Source: an uncultured Eggerthellaceae bacterium
Lineage (GTDB): Bacteria; Actinomycetota; Coriobacteriia; Coriobacteriales; Eggerthellaceae
DNA: 64,000 nucleotides
Assembly (NCBI GenBank): GCA_910584145.1
Contig: CAJTXX010000004.1
Coordinates: forward strand, 1 to 64,000
Direction: 5' to 3'
A model generated the notes under the pieces. The model ran no database searches. It was not told where the DNA came from and saw only the letters and a program-made list of their open reading frames with translations. This document shows positions 23,889 to 33,007 of this stretch, piece by piece. Position numbers and translations under genes: made by a program. Positions within the stretch are counted from its first letter, which is position 1, and each line of letters starts with the position of its first letter.

Positions 23889-25090
23889 TGGAAGGGGCGG
23901 CAGCGGTGGAGGAGCTGGAAGCGGCGATGCCGTCTGGCTCCGCGGCGGCCGACGATGGCCTGACCGAGCGCCAGCGCGAGGCGCGGCAGCGGCTGCGGGC
24001 GCGCGTGCGCGAGCTGACCGACGCGGCGGGTGACGAGCCCGGCTCGTTCAGCGCGCGGCCCACCACCAAAGAGCTCGACCGGGGCAGGGATGTCGACGGC
24101 CCGGCGATCATCTACGATGCCGGCTCCGCTCCGCCTGGCCCCCCATGGAACTACGACCTGTCGCCCGACGAGGCGGCAGCGCGGCAGCAGAAGAAGGAGC
24201 AGCGGGCCCAGAAGCGCCAGAAGGTGAAGGAGACGGCGCTCGACAAGACGCCCGAGAAGCTGAAGAACCCTTCGAGCCTCCAGGTGCGGTTCCGCACGGG
24301 GCTCGCGTACACCTTGGTCACCATCGCGTGCGTGTTCGCGGGGAATATCCCCACCATGATCTACCTGATGGTGGTGGCGGGCATCTGCGCGGGCGAGTTC
24401 TACTACATGCTGCGCTCCGATTCGAAGCTGCCGAACGAGGCGCTCGGCATCGCCGGCGCGGTGCTGTTCGTGCCGGCCATGTACTTCGCCGGCCTCGCGG
24501 GCGCTATGATCGTGGCTGTGGTGCTGCTCATAGCGCTTCTGGTCTGGTATGTGTTCTGGCTGCGTGCGCGCATCCAAGATGTCGCCGTCAGCTTCCTCGG
24601 GGCGGCCTATACCGGGTTGCTGCTGAGCGGGCTGATGGTCATCAGGGCATCGGTCGATCAGCCTTGGGGCGGGCTCGTGCTGTTCATGCTGTTTCTGAGC
24701 GTATGGGCCAACGACGCGTTCGCGTATTTCGTCGGCAGCAAGATAGGCAAGCACAAGCTGGCGCCCCGCGTCAGCCCGAAGAAGAGCTGGGAGGGCTTCT
24801 TGGCCGGGCTCGTGGGCTCCATGCTGGTGTGGGTGGTCATGTCGTTCATACCTGCCTTGCAGATGAGCATACCCCTGGCGCTCTTGTTCGGGCTGCTGTG
24901 CGGGCTGATGGAGGTGCTCGGCGATTTGGCCGAGAGCCGCATCAAGCGCAATTCCGGCTTCAAGGATTCCGGCACCATCATGCCTGGGCACGGTGGCCTG
25001 CTCGATCGGTGCGATTCGTTGTTCCTGGCGTCGGTGACGGCGTCGTTCCTCATGGTGGGGGGAGGCGTTATCCCGTATGCATTCCTCTAA
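23888..25090 (+). CDS. cdsA: Phosphatidate cytidylyltransferase with long N-terminal extension
   Basis: 400 residues. The C-terminal ~270 residues are a standard CdsA membrane protein with ~8 helices and the signature SWEGFLAGL ... GDLAESRIKRNSGFKDSGTIMPGHGGLLDRCDS, which makes CDP-diacylglycerol from CTP and phosphatidate. The first ~130 residues are a charged, low-complexity cytoplasmic region (RQREARQRLRARVREL, KKEQRAQKRQK) absent from typical CdsA. ATG 23888 overlaps the uppS stop by one base (TGATG) and has GGAG at 23876-23879, so the extension is real if coupling holds. The end overlaps dxr by 14 bp. Confidence 0.93.
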   Translation: MEGAAAVEELEAAMPSGSAAADDGLTERQREARQRLRARVRELTDAAGDEPGSFSARPTTKELDRGRDVDGPAIIYDAGSAPPGPPWNYDLSPDEAAARQQKKEQRAQKRQKVKETALDKTPEKLKNPSSLQVRFRTGLAYTLVTIACVFAGNIPTMIYLMVVAGICAGEFYYMLRSDSKLPNEALGIAGAVLFVPAMYFAGLAGAMIVAVVLLIALLVWYVFWLRARIQDVAVSFLGAAYTGLLLSGLMVIRASVDQPWGGLVLFMLFLSVWANDAFAYFVGSKIGKHKLAPRVSPKKSWEGFLAGLVGSMLVWVVMSFIPALQMSIPLALLFGLLCGLMEVLGDLAESRIKRNSGFKDSGTIMPGHGGLLDRCDSLFLASVTASFLMVGGGVIPYAFL

Positions 25091-26180
25091 GGGCATCGTC
25101 GTACTGGGCTCGACGGGCTCGATCGGCAGGCAGACGCTCGACGTGGTGTCGCAGCACCCCGACAAGCTGCATGTGGTGGGCCTCGCCTGCGGCACGCGCG
25201 TCGCCGAGATGCAGCGGCAGGCGCAGCGGTTCGGCGTGGCGGATACGGCGGTGGGCGCCGAGGACGCATTGCGCCTGATAGACCTCGATGGGGTCGATAT
25301 CGTGGTGAATGCGCTCGTGGGCTCTGCGGGCCTGCGCGCGAGCTACAAGACGCTTGCTGCGGGCAAGACCCTGGCCTTGGCGAACAAGGAATCGCTCGTG
25401 GTGGGCGGCGACCTGCTGATGCCCTTGGCACAGCAGCCGGGGCGCCTCATGCCCATCGACTCGGAGCATGGCGCCATCTACCAGTGCCTGCTCGGCGAGG
25501 ATGCGCGCGAGGTCACCCGCTTGTGGGTGACGGCTTCCGGCGGTCCGTTCCGCGGCATGACCGCCGACCAGCTCGCGCATGTGACCGCGCGCGATGCCCT
25601 CGCGCATCCCACGTGGAACATGGGCCCGAAGATAACCATCGACTCGTCCACGCTGATGAACAAGGGCCTCGAGGTGATAGAGGCGCATCATCTGTTCGCG
25701 ATGCCCTACGAGCGCATCGCGGTGGTGGTGCAGCCGCAGAGCGCGATACATTCGATGGTGGAGTTCGCTGATGGTTCGGTGAAGGCGCACTTGGGCACGA
25801 CCGACATGCGCATCCCCATCCAGTTCGCGCTGTCGTATCCCGAGCGGTGGGATGCGCCGGTGCAGCCGCTCGACTTCCGCACGCTGGGCAGCCTCGATTT
25901 CGCAGCGCCCGATACCGACGCGTTCCGCTGCCTCGCGCTGGCGCGCGAAGCGGGGCGGACGGGCGGCACCATGCCCGCTGCCATGAATGCGGCGAACGAG
26001 GTGGCTGTCGATGCCTTCCTGCATGACCGTTGCGCGTTCTTGGATATCCCCGCCTGCGTCGCTCAGGTGATGGAGGCGCATGTGCCGCATGCGGTGGAGA
26101 GCATCGAGCAGCTCGAAGCGGTGGATGCTGAGGCGCGCCGGCAGGCAGCGCTCTTCCTCGAAGGTCAGGGGATGGCGTAG
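25077..26180 (+). CDS. dxr: 1-deoxy-D-xylulose-5-phosphate reductoisomerase
   Basis: 367 residues; MEP-pathway enzyme making 2-C-methylerythritol 4-phosphate. NADPH loop GIVVLGSTGSIGRQTLDVV at the N-terminus, KTLALANKESLVVGG, the metal/substrate site PIDSEHGAIYQCL, TASGGPFRG, and MGPKITIDSSTLMNKGLEVIEAH. ATG 25077 overlaps cdsA by 14 bp, with GGGAGG upstream. In many relatives rseP and ispG follow directly; here an opposite-strand sortase operon lies between, and its last gene overlaps the dxr 3' end by 16 bp. Confidence 0.96.
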   Translation: MHSSKGIVVLGSTGSIGRQTLDVVSQHPDKLHVVGLACGTRVAEMQRQAQRFGVADTAVGAEDALRLIDLDGVDIVVNALVGSAGLRASYKTLAAGKTLALANKESLVVGGDLLMPLAQQPGRLMPIDSEHGAIYQCLLGEDAREVTRLWVTASGGPFRGMTADQLAHVTARDALAHPTWNMGPKITIDSSTLMNKGLEVIEAHHLFAMPYERIAVVVQPQSAIHSMVEFADGSVKAHLGTTDMRIPIQFALSYPERWDAPVQPLDFRTLGSLDFAAPDTDAFRCLALAREAGRTGGTMPAAMNAANEVAVDAFLHDRCAFLDIPACVAQVMEAHVPHAVESIEQLEAVDAEARRQAALFLEGQGMA

Positions 26181-26893
26181 ACCAGCGTCCTCTCGTCTGA
26201 TGAGCGGTTGTAGCTGCATGTGACGAGGGTGATGCATCGCTCCGGGCCGGCGTCGCGCAAGCGCACGCAGCACTCGCTGAGGCGCTCTCGATACCATGAG
26301 CGGAAATCGCCCTCATCGTCGAATGCGGTGCGCTTCGTCTGCTCGCTCCCGGCTGTTATGGCCGCCCCCGATACGCGCAGCGCTCGCCTCCATGCAGGGG
26401 TCTGCACCAGCACCACTGCGTGCTCTCGGGCGAAGGCCGGCTGCGCATAGCCGGCGAGCTCGGCGAACATGGAATCGCCGTTCTGTATGTTGTGCCCGAA
26501 GATGACCGCATTGCGGCTCTCAAGGCCATCCTCGATGCAGGAGGCGTCGAGGTAAGGGCAGCCGTGGTAGTTCGGCATCCCGCGTATGTCGTGGTCGAGG
26601 TAGTAGGTGGGCGCGTCCGGGTGCGCTTGCACGATGGCGGTGTCGAGCGCGGTTCCCGGGATGCTCACCCAGCCGATCACATCCGGGTTCACCTGCTGCC
26701 AATGCTCCCAGTCCACCTGCGGGAAGCCGTCCGCATCGCGCGCTCCGGGCATGTCAGGGTCGGCTATCGTCGCGGCGCTCGATGCGCACCAGGCGAACCA
26801 GACGAGCAGGCCCGCGAGCGCGAGCGCGGCCGCCCCGGCTATCGAGAAGCCGATGGCGGCCTTGCCGCGCCAGCGTGCGCTCGCGCTACGCAT
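26165..26893 (-). CDS. srtB: Class B-type sortase
   Basis: 242 residues. One N-terminal helix (IAGAAALALAGLLVWFAW, ~14-31), then a sortase B domain: IGWVSIPGT, DHDIRGMPNYHGCPYLDASC, His in VIFGHNIQNGDSMFAEL (~132), Cys in ITLVTCSYN (~227) and Arg in SDERTLVYA. Class B enzymes in this lineage assemble or anchor pilin-like proteins; the VaFE adhesin two genes upstream is the probable substrate. ATG 26893 overlaps the stop of the upstream Cys-rich protein by 8 bp, showing translational coupling. A longer start at 26956 is possible. Confidence 0.9.
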   Translation of the reverse strand: MRSASARWRGKAAIGFSIAGAAALALAGLLVWFAWCASSAATIADPDMPGARDADGFPQVDWEHWQQVNPDVIGWVSIPGTALDTAIVQAHPDAPTYYLDHDIRGMPNYHGCPYLDASCIEDGLESRNAVIFGHNIQNGDSMFAELAGYAQPAFAREHAVVLVQTPAWRRALRVSGAAITAGSEQTKRTAFDDEGDFRSWYRERLSECCVRLRDAGPERCITLVTCSYNRSSDERTLVYAIP

Positions 26894-27374
26894 CGGCGGG
26901 TAGCGCCTTGGTGCGCCCGCAGAGCGCGCAGGTCTGGGACGTGGCGACGAGCTCATCGTAGGCGGGCGCGTCCTCGACCGTCTCCGTCCATGCGCCGGCG
27001 ACGATGACGGTCTCAGTCAGCGGGACGTCCGTTGTATAGGCTGCATGCCCGGTTGTCCGCGCATGTAGCTCGGTCGCGCCATCTATCGTCTCGCCGCAGA
27101 TGTTGCATACGGTGTGGAGCGCCTCCTCCTCCCTCGTCTCGGGGCCGTGCGCCACCTCGCGGGTGAGCGCGTCGTGGTGCACGAGCTCAAGGTCGTCATG
27201 CCAAGCGTGCGGGCAGCTCGCGCTCGTTGGGGTGATGGCTTGCGCTTGCTGCTGCGGTGGTGCAGCGGCGAGCGCCACCATCGCTGCCGTGGCGACGCTC
27301 GCTGTCAAGCATGCTGTGACGCAAGCGGTGAGGACAGCGCGCCTGCGCTGCCGCTTCTTGTCGGCTCTTTCCAT
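26886..27374 (-). CDS. Exported Cys-motif protein of sortase operon
   Basis: 162 residues. A basic N-terminus (KKRQRRR) and hydrophobic segment (AVLTACVTACLTASVATAAMVALAAA, ~13-38) form a signal or anchor. The extracellular part carries two CxxC units, TVCNICGETI and TCALCGRTK, with nearby His residues (ELHARTTGHAAYTT); the pattern resembles the zinc-ribbon-like repeats ending in TGH seen in bacterial surface proteins. No LPxTG signal is present. It sits between the adhesin and sortase B genes in one operon (28 bp after the adhesin; overlaps srtB), so it may help anchoring or be a minor pilin. Family not firmly recognised. Confidence 0.7.
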   Translation of the reverse strand: MERADKKRQRRRAVLTACVTACLTASVATAAMVALAAAPPQQQAQAITPTSASCPHAWHDDLELVHHDALTREVAHGPETREEEALHTVCNICGETIDGATELHARTTGHAAYTTDVPLTETVIVAGAWTETVEDAPAYDELVATSQTCALCGRTKALPADA

Positions 27375-27402
27375 GCGGATTCCTCTCGTTCAGCCCTGGT
27401 GG

Positions 27403-30400
27403 TCAGCGCAGCCCGCGCAAGGCGCGCTCTGCGTCCGTCTGCGCTCTGCGGTTGCGCGAGGCCATCTGCCTGATGCCGTAGGCGGCTCCTGCGAGCGCTA
27501 TGGCACCGGCTCCGAGCGCTGCGATGAGCGCAGGGCCGCTCGTGTCCCCGGTCTTGTCGTATCCGCTGCCGGCAGACGGTGTGCGCCCTTCGATGCGCAC
27601 CGTCTGCTCCTCGGAGCGGAGGTCGGCGTGCAGGGCGACGAGCGAGCGCTCGCTGCGCCCGTCCCCAGGGTCCATCTCGCGGTAGAGATGCTCGTATGCG
27701 ACGACGCTCTGCCCGCCGAGCCCGCTCGCATCGAAGGTGAATGTGACGCTCTCCGTGCCCGATGACGCTGCTGGCACGAAGTACTTCGTGGCGGTCACTG
27801 GCTTGTCTCCTACGAGCAGCGGCTCTCCGGTGGCGCGGTCGTACAGCATGCCTTCCAGGATATGCTCCTTCCCGGCGGTCAGCCCTTCGTAGGCCACCTC
27901 GTCGGTTATGCGCGCCTCTCTGCTGTTCAGCAGCGCATGGTCGCCGTCGGTCGCGTCCGTCGCGATGGTGCGCACCGCGCCCGTCACGAAGATGACGGTC
28001 TGGTCGTCGTTCTCCAGATCGGCCTCGCCGCAGACGGCCTCGCCCGAGCTGTCCTTCACCACGATCACGCATGAGGTGGCTCGCTCGCCTTCGAGCCCGC
28101 GCGCGTCGAGCGCGTATGCGAGGGCCGTCTCGCCCGATGTGCCCTCTGCGGTGAAGCTGCGCTCGGCCCACGCCAGCCGCTCGGCTATGTCGGGGTAGCG
28201 CTCTATCACCGCGCGCAGGGCGTCGCCGTCGAAAGCGTGCGGATAGCCCGCTTCGTCTGCATACATGCTGGCGAGGCTCTCAGCGTTCGGGTCGGCGCCT
28301 GCGGCGATGAGGAGCTCGCGCATCATCTGCTCCGCTCGCACCGCAGCCTCATCACCGTCGGCATCGGCGTGTTGGAGGACGGGCAGGCCGCTGTCGGGGT
28401 CGACGAGCAGGCCGTATGCTGTGTAGCTGCTCCCGAGCACCGCATCGGCGTAGCGCACCGTGTCGGTGAGCGCGGCTTCGGCATCGGCGGTGATCTGCTT
28501 GGCTTGCGTGCGCGCATCGGCGAGGTAGGTCCATGCGCTGGTAGCATGCACCGAGAAGCTCTGATCGGCGTTGTCGGGGTCTTTGTCCTCCGCCACTATC
28601 ACCTCATCGCGCAGCAGCGTCTCGTACACCACGATGTCGTCGCCATCGCCGAGGCGGGAATCGAATGCGAAGGCGACCTCGGTCTGCCCGCTGCTCTCCT
28701 GCGGCGTGAAGACGGTGGTTCCCACCACGGGCTGCCCGTCGGCATCGCGCAGGCTCTCCACGCGCGTTGCGCCCTCGGCATCCTCTGCGGCGCGCGCTTT
28801 GAGCATCAGCTCGCCGCGCAGCGTGTATTCCTCGCCCGGTATCACATCCTCGTAGCGCACCGTATCGACCACGCGCGAGCCTTTGTCGGCTGCCACGGAA
28901 TCGTCTCCGTCGAGCACATCGGCCACCACCGTCGCTATGCGGGGCTCGCGCACGCTCACCGTTTGCGCGCTGTCGCAGACATCGGCATGCTCAGCGATGA
29001 GCTCGCCATCGCGGTAGAGCCTCTCGAGCACCACCACCTCGCGCCCGTCGAGCTGGCTCGTGTCGCACGTGAAGGTCACCTCTTGCGCGCCATCGCGATG
29101 CTCAGGCGTGAAGGTCTTCTGGGCCGTGCAGGGCTCGCCCTGCTGGTTGGTGAGGGCGGCCGCATCATCTCCGGCCTCGTCGCCGGCGCCCCTCACCCAG
29201 AGCTCGCCGCGCAGCTCGTATTCGGCCCCTGCTATCAGATTGCGGTATTGCACGGTATCGGTGATGCGGGCTTGCGGGTCGGCGGGCACGATCTTGTCGC
29301 CGTCGTGCGCATCGGCGGCGCTGGTGCGCAGCGTCGGCGTATCGATATGCACGGTCTGGTCGTAGTCGGCGGCATCTTCATGCTCGGCCACCACCGTGCC
29401 GGTGCTGACCTTCACCAGCTCTTCGAACACCACGACATCGCGGCCGGCGAGCGCGCGGGAATCGAAGGCGATCGTCACCTCGGCGTAGCCATTGGGCTGG
29501 GTCGGGGTGAACCGGGCCGACCCGCCTACCGGTGCTCCGCTCGCATCGGCGATGGCCTCGCCGCTCTGCGCATCGACCAAGGTGGCGCACAGCTCGTAGG
29601 CGCCGCCTTCCGACACGTCGAGGTTCGCGTACTGCACGCGGTCGATGATGCGCGCGGCATGGTCGGCGCTGGCGTTCTTGCCGCCGGTCTGGTATTCGCG
29701 GGCGCGGGTGGTGATGGCGCATTCCGAGAGGGCTTGGTCGTCGAACGTCCCCAAGCCGACCACGTAGCCCTCACGCTCGCCGATGGTCAGGCTGGGCATC
29801 CGTATGAGGGCGAGGCCCGCATTGCCGCTCACCCGCAGCTCCTCGATGGTGTACGTGCCATAGGGCAGCGCGCCCTTGGCATCGTCGGGCTTGCTGCTGC
29901 CGAACCAGACACCGGCTGTGGGGTCGAGCAGCGCCTCGTCGACGGTGCCGTCTGCGCGGACGGCCGCGTCATTCGCGTTCGTCTTGGCGGTGTGGCCGTT
30001 CCAAAGCGCCGCTGTGGAGGCTTGCCCGTTCGCGTCGGTCACCACGATGTGGCCTTCCCCGGTCGTGTTGTCGCGTATGCGGAAGGGGATGCCCGCCAAG
30101 CGGTTCTGGTCTGATTCGCGCGCCTTCACGAATTCCACGTCGCCTCGGAATACCTGGTCGGCGACGCTGGGCGCGTTGTAGGCGGTGCTGGTCTCGGTGG
30201 TGCCCGTTGCGGTCACCTGGCGCACATGCACGCGCTCATCGCTCAGGTGGTAGCCCGCTGGTGCTTTCGTCTCCTGGATGAGCAGTGTGCCGAGCGGGAT
30301 GGCCGCTCTGCCGTCAGATGCCCGGTAGAACGCATCGCCCGATACCAGGTGGCTGTCGTTCAGGCGTGCATGCCCGTCTTCGTCGGTGCGCACCACCCAG

Positions 30401-31542
30401 GTGCGCGCAGGCGGCCCGCTCTGCTCGGTGGCTTGCGCGCTCGCGTAGTGCCCGCGGTAATAACGGACGGTGAACTGCGCATCGGCGAGGGAGGCTCCGC
30501 CCTGCGGCGCGGCAGCGCCCGTCTCTGCGTCCAGCTTGGCTACGATCATGTCGGCCGTGCTGCGCAGCGGCGCATCCTTCACCTGGCCGCCGTTCACGTG
30601 CGCGCAGGCGCCCTTGCGCACCTCGATGCGATGCACCGCAGGGTCGAGCGCGTAGCCGCGCGGAGCTGCGAGCTCCTTCACATAGTAGGTGCCGGTGCGC
30701 AGATAGCCCGACTTCGCACGGCCCTGCGCATCGCACGCGAGCTCTGCCGCCTTATCGGCGCATGCTCCGTCGCGGAAGATGCCGTAACGGGCGCCTTCCA
30801 AGGCATAGCACGGGTTGTCGTCGGTGATGCTGGTGTCGGCGGATGCCTTCTGGAGGTCGAGCCAGCCGCCCGGCGTGTACCCGATGATGGTCTGCTTATC
30901 GCCGCCCGGGTTCAACTGGAAGCAGCTCGCGGTGAACTCCGGCGGCACCTCGCCTGCGCGCTCGCGCATCTGCGCCTGCACCGAGCCGGGATTGTAGACG
31001 CCGGCATTCATCATCAGCACATGCTGGAGCGCCCAAGAGCGCAGCCCTCCCGTGACATCCTCCAAGGCCAGAAGGCCGTTGCAGGTGAAGAAGTCTCCCA
31101 GCACGATATGCGTCAGCACCAGGTACCGGTCATCGCTCATCGGGGTGCCGTCGAACCAGGCGGATGGCCACATGGCGGCATCGAACCCGGGGCCGTCGTA
31201 GCCGAACCACAGGCATGCGGCGATGTCCTCGGGGCGGTAGCCGTTGTCGGGGTTCACCGTCCTCGGGTCGACGGGGGCGGCGCTGTAGGCTCCTGCTGCC
31301 GGCGTGTACATGCCGGGCTCGGCGCAAAAGGCGATGTTGCCGTCAGCATACATATAGTTCGTGAAGGTGTTCGAATACGGTACTTGGCGCTCTATCCGCA
31401 GCTCGACGCTGCGCTCGGCGTAGGCCACCTGCGCTCCCAAGGGGATGCCGGGGATGAGCCCCAACGCCAAGATGAAGGCCAACAGGAGTGCTGCTAAGCG
31501 CTGCGGCAGCGCTCTTTTTCGTCTGGTCTGTGCTCGTGCCAC
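27403..31542 (-). CDS. VaFE-repeat surface adhesin/pilin with thioester-like head
   Basis: 1379 residues. Signal peptide (1-43). A possible thioester adhesion domain with Cys in NIAFCAEPG (~73). About three Cna-B/SpaA-like domains (LQKASADTS; IVAKLDAETG; EFVKARESDQN). Then five VaFE-type repeats of ~110-150 residues, each opening T...D and closing with a (D/E/A)QT-like strand such as DYDQTVHI or EEQTVRI; VaFE domains form intramolecular Thr-Gln ester bonds. A C-terminal helix (ALIAALGAGAIALAGAAYGI) and Arg-rich tail follow YDKTGD, a non-canonical sorting signal. GTG 31542 has GGAGCTGAAC upstream. Probably covalently anchored by the adjacent sortase B. Confidence 0.9.
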   Translation of the reverse strand: MARAQTRRKRALPQRLAALLLAFILALGLIPGIPLGAQVAYAERSVELRIERQVPYSNTFTNYMYADGNIAFCAEPGMYTPAAGAYSAAPVDPRTVNPDNGYRPEDIAACLWFGYDGPGFDAAMWPSAWFDGTPMSDDRYLVLTHIVLGDFFTCNGLLALEDVTGGLRSWALQHVLMMNAGVYNPGSVQAQMRERAGEVPPEFTASCFQLNPGGDKQTIIGYTPGGWLDLQKASADTSITDDNPCYALEGARYGIFRDGACADKAAELACDAQGRAKSGYLRTGTYYVKELAAPRGYALDPAVHRIEVRKGACAHVNGGQVKDAPLRSTADMIVAKLDAETGAAAPQGGASLADAQFTVRYYRGHYASAQATEQSGPPARTWVVRTDEDGHARLNDSHLVSGDAFYRASDGRAAIPLGTLLIQETKAPAGYHLSDERVHVRQVTATGTTETSTAYNAPSVADQVFRGDVEFVKARESDQNRLAGIPFRIRDNTTGEGHIVVTDANGQASTAALWNGHTAKTNANDAAVRADGTVDEALLDPTAGVWFGSSKPDDAKGALPYGTYTIEELRVSGNAGLALIRMPSLTIGEREGYVVGLGTFDDQALSECAITTRAREYQTGGKNASADHAARIIDRVQYANLDVSEGGAYELCATLVDAQSGEAIADASGAPVGGSARFTPTQPNGYAEVTIAFDSRALAGRDVVVFEELVKVSTGTVVAEHEDAADYDQTVHIDTPTLRTSAADAHDGDKIVPADPQARITDTVQYRNLIAGAEYELRGELWVRGAGDEAGDDAAALTNQQGEPCTAQKTFTPEHRDGAQEVTFTCDTSQLDGREVVVLERLYRDGELIAEHADVCDSAQTVSVREPRIATVVADVLDGDDSVAADKGSRVVDTVRYEDVIPGEEYTLRGELMLKARAAEDAEGATRVESLRDADGQPVVGTTVFTPQESSGQTEVAFAFDSRLGDGDDIVVYETLLRDEVIVAEDKDPDNADQSFSVHATSAWTYLADARTQAKQITADAEAALTDTVRYADAVLGSSYTAYGLLVDPDSGLPVLQHADADGDEAAVRAEQMMRELLIAAGADPNAESLASMYADEAGYPHAFDGDALRAVIERYPDIAERLAWAERSFTAEGTSGETALAYALDARGLEGERATSCVIVVKDSSGEAVCGEADLENDDQTVIFVTGAVRTIATDATDGDHALLNSREARITDEVAYEGLTAGKEHILEGMLYDRATGEPLLVGDKPVTATKYFVPAASSGTESVTFTFDASGLGGQSVVAYEHLYREMDPGDGRSERSLVALHADLRSEEQTVRIEGRTPSAGSGYDKTGDTSGPALIAALGAGAIALAGAAYGIRQMASRNRRAQTDAERALRGLR

Positions 31543-31876
31543 GTTCAGCTCCTAACCATCGCATCGGGAAGATCGGCTCGCTTTGAACCTTACCCATGCG
31601 GTCTGGCGCGGAGATGATAGGGATGCGATATCCGGCTACCACCGCATCGACCCCTCATGCGAGCCGCGCGGAGAAGCGGTTGAGCATGGTATCGCCCATG
31701 CGCGCTGACGTTATCGGGCGCGCATCCGATAGGTGCGCGCTATGCGGCCTTATGCGCATCTGCTGTGGTTCTTGCGCAGAACGGGCGAGAACCTTCCGCA
31801 GACCTTGCAGCGCTGCGGGCCATGTCGCAGAATAGGCCCGAAAAGAGCGATCAGAGCAGATAAGTCGAGGTCTTGC
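31543..31876. other. 334-bp intergenic region between adhesin and rseP
   Basis: A divergent promoter region. The adhesin ribosome site lies at its left edge and the rseP site GTCGAGG (31864-31870) at its right edge. No convincing -10/-35 pair, riboswitch, RNA gene or long repeat was recognised. Short open frames here have no ribosome site. Confidence 0.5.
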
Positions 31877-32986
31877 ATGGATATCATCTTCATGATCGTC
31901 TGCGCCGTGTTCACCATCGGCTTCCTCGTGTTCATCCACGAGGGCGGCCATTATCTCGCCGCGCGCGCCTTCGGGGTGCGCGTCACCGAGTTCATGCTGG
32001 GCCTGCCGGGCCCGAGCATCGGCTTCACGAAAGCGGGCACGCGCTTCGGCGTCACCGCAGTGCCCCTCGGCGGCTATGCGAAGGTATGCGGTATGGAGAG
32101 CGGCCCGGTGGCGGAGCACGCGGAGGAGGTGCTGCGCTGCGTTTGGGAGCGCGGTTGCGTCACCGCAGGCGAGGTGGCCGAGGCCTGCGCGATAGATGCC
32201 GAGGATGCCCAAGACGCCCTCGATCAGCTGGTGGAATGGGGCAGCATCGCCCCTCCTGCGCGCGGCGATGCCGCAGAGGCTTACCGCACCCCGGCCTTCG
32301 AGCCGACCCGCCGCCAGCTCCGCGAGGCCGCCCGGCGCTGCGCGCCGGCGCCCGAGCCGAGCCCTGCCGGCGCCCCGCGCCCCGTGCCCGACAGCCGCAC
32401 GCTGTTCGAGCGTGAGCAAGCGCAGCTCTACCGCAGCCTGCCGTTCTGGAAACGCTCGGTCATCCTGCTCGCGGGCATCGCGGTGAACCTGATCTTCGCC
32501 ATGCTGGCGTTCGTCGTCATCTATTCGGTCCTCGGGTTCGACGTGGCGAACCCCGATACGGGCGAGCTCACGCATGTGGTGGTGTCGCCCGACAAGGCCA
32601 TCATGGCCGGGTTCAGCTACATCGGCATGACCGTGCAGGCCATCGCGGGCCTGTTCAACCCCGTCACCGCGGCCGAGACGGTGGCGAACTCCACCAGCAT
32701 CATGGGCATCGCGGTCATGTCCGCCGACTACTTCGCTGCCGGGCTCGCTGAGGCGCTGTTCTTCATGGCCATCATCTCGGTGTCGCTCGGCCTCATGAAC
32801 CTGATACCCATCCCGCCGCTCGACGGCGGGCGGTTCGCGGTCGAGGTGTTCCAGCGCATCAGCCGTCGGCAGGTGCCGGCGCGCGTCATGGGGTACCTTT
32901 CCGTGGCGGGCATGGCGCTTTTCATCGGATTGTTCGTTATCATGTTGAATCAGGATGTGCAACGGTTCATCTTCGGCAATTGGTGA
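31877..32986 (+). CDS. rseP: Site-2 metalloprotease (RseP/M50) with winged-helix-like insert and no PDZ
   Basis: 369 residues. Zinc motif HEGGH at residues 21-25 in the first helix and NLIPIPPLDGGR near 307 define an M50 site-2 protease cutting membrane-bound anti-sigma factors or similar. In place of the usual PDZ domain after the second helix there is only a short loop (VVVSPDKAIMAG). Instead, residues ~75-180, before the second helix, hold a soluble segment whose core (EEVLRCVWERGCVTAGEVAE, then DALDQLVEWGSI) reads like a winged helix, followed by a Pro/Ala-rich linker. ATG 31877 has GTCGAGG upstream. The gene leads into a small membrane protein and ispG. Confidence 0.88.
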   Translation: MDIIFMIVCAVFTIGFLVFIHEGGHYLAARAFGVRVTEFMLGLPGPSIGFTKAGTRFGVTAVPLGGYAKVCGMESGPVAEHAEEVLRCVWERGCVTAGEVAEACAIDAEDAQDALDQLVEWGSIAPPARGDAAEAYRTPAFEPTRRQLREAARRCAPAPEPSPAGAPRPVPDSRTLFEREQAQLYRSLPFWKRSVILLAGIAVNLIFAMLAFVVIYSVLGFDVANPDTGELTHVVVSPDKAIMAGFSYIGMTVQAIAGLFNPVTAAETVANSTSIMGIAVMSADYFAAGLAEALFFMAIISVSLGLMNLIPIPPLDGGRFAVEVFQRISRRQVPARVMGYLSVAGMALFIGLFVIMLNQDVQRFIFGNW

Positions 32987-33007
32987 GCCTGAAGAGAGGA
33001 TGCGCTT

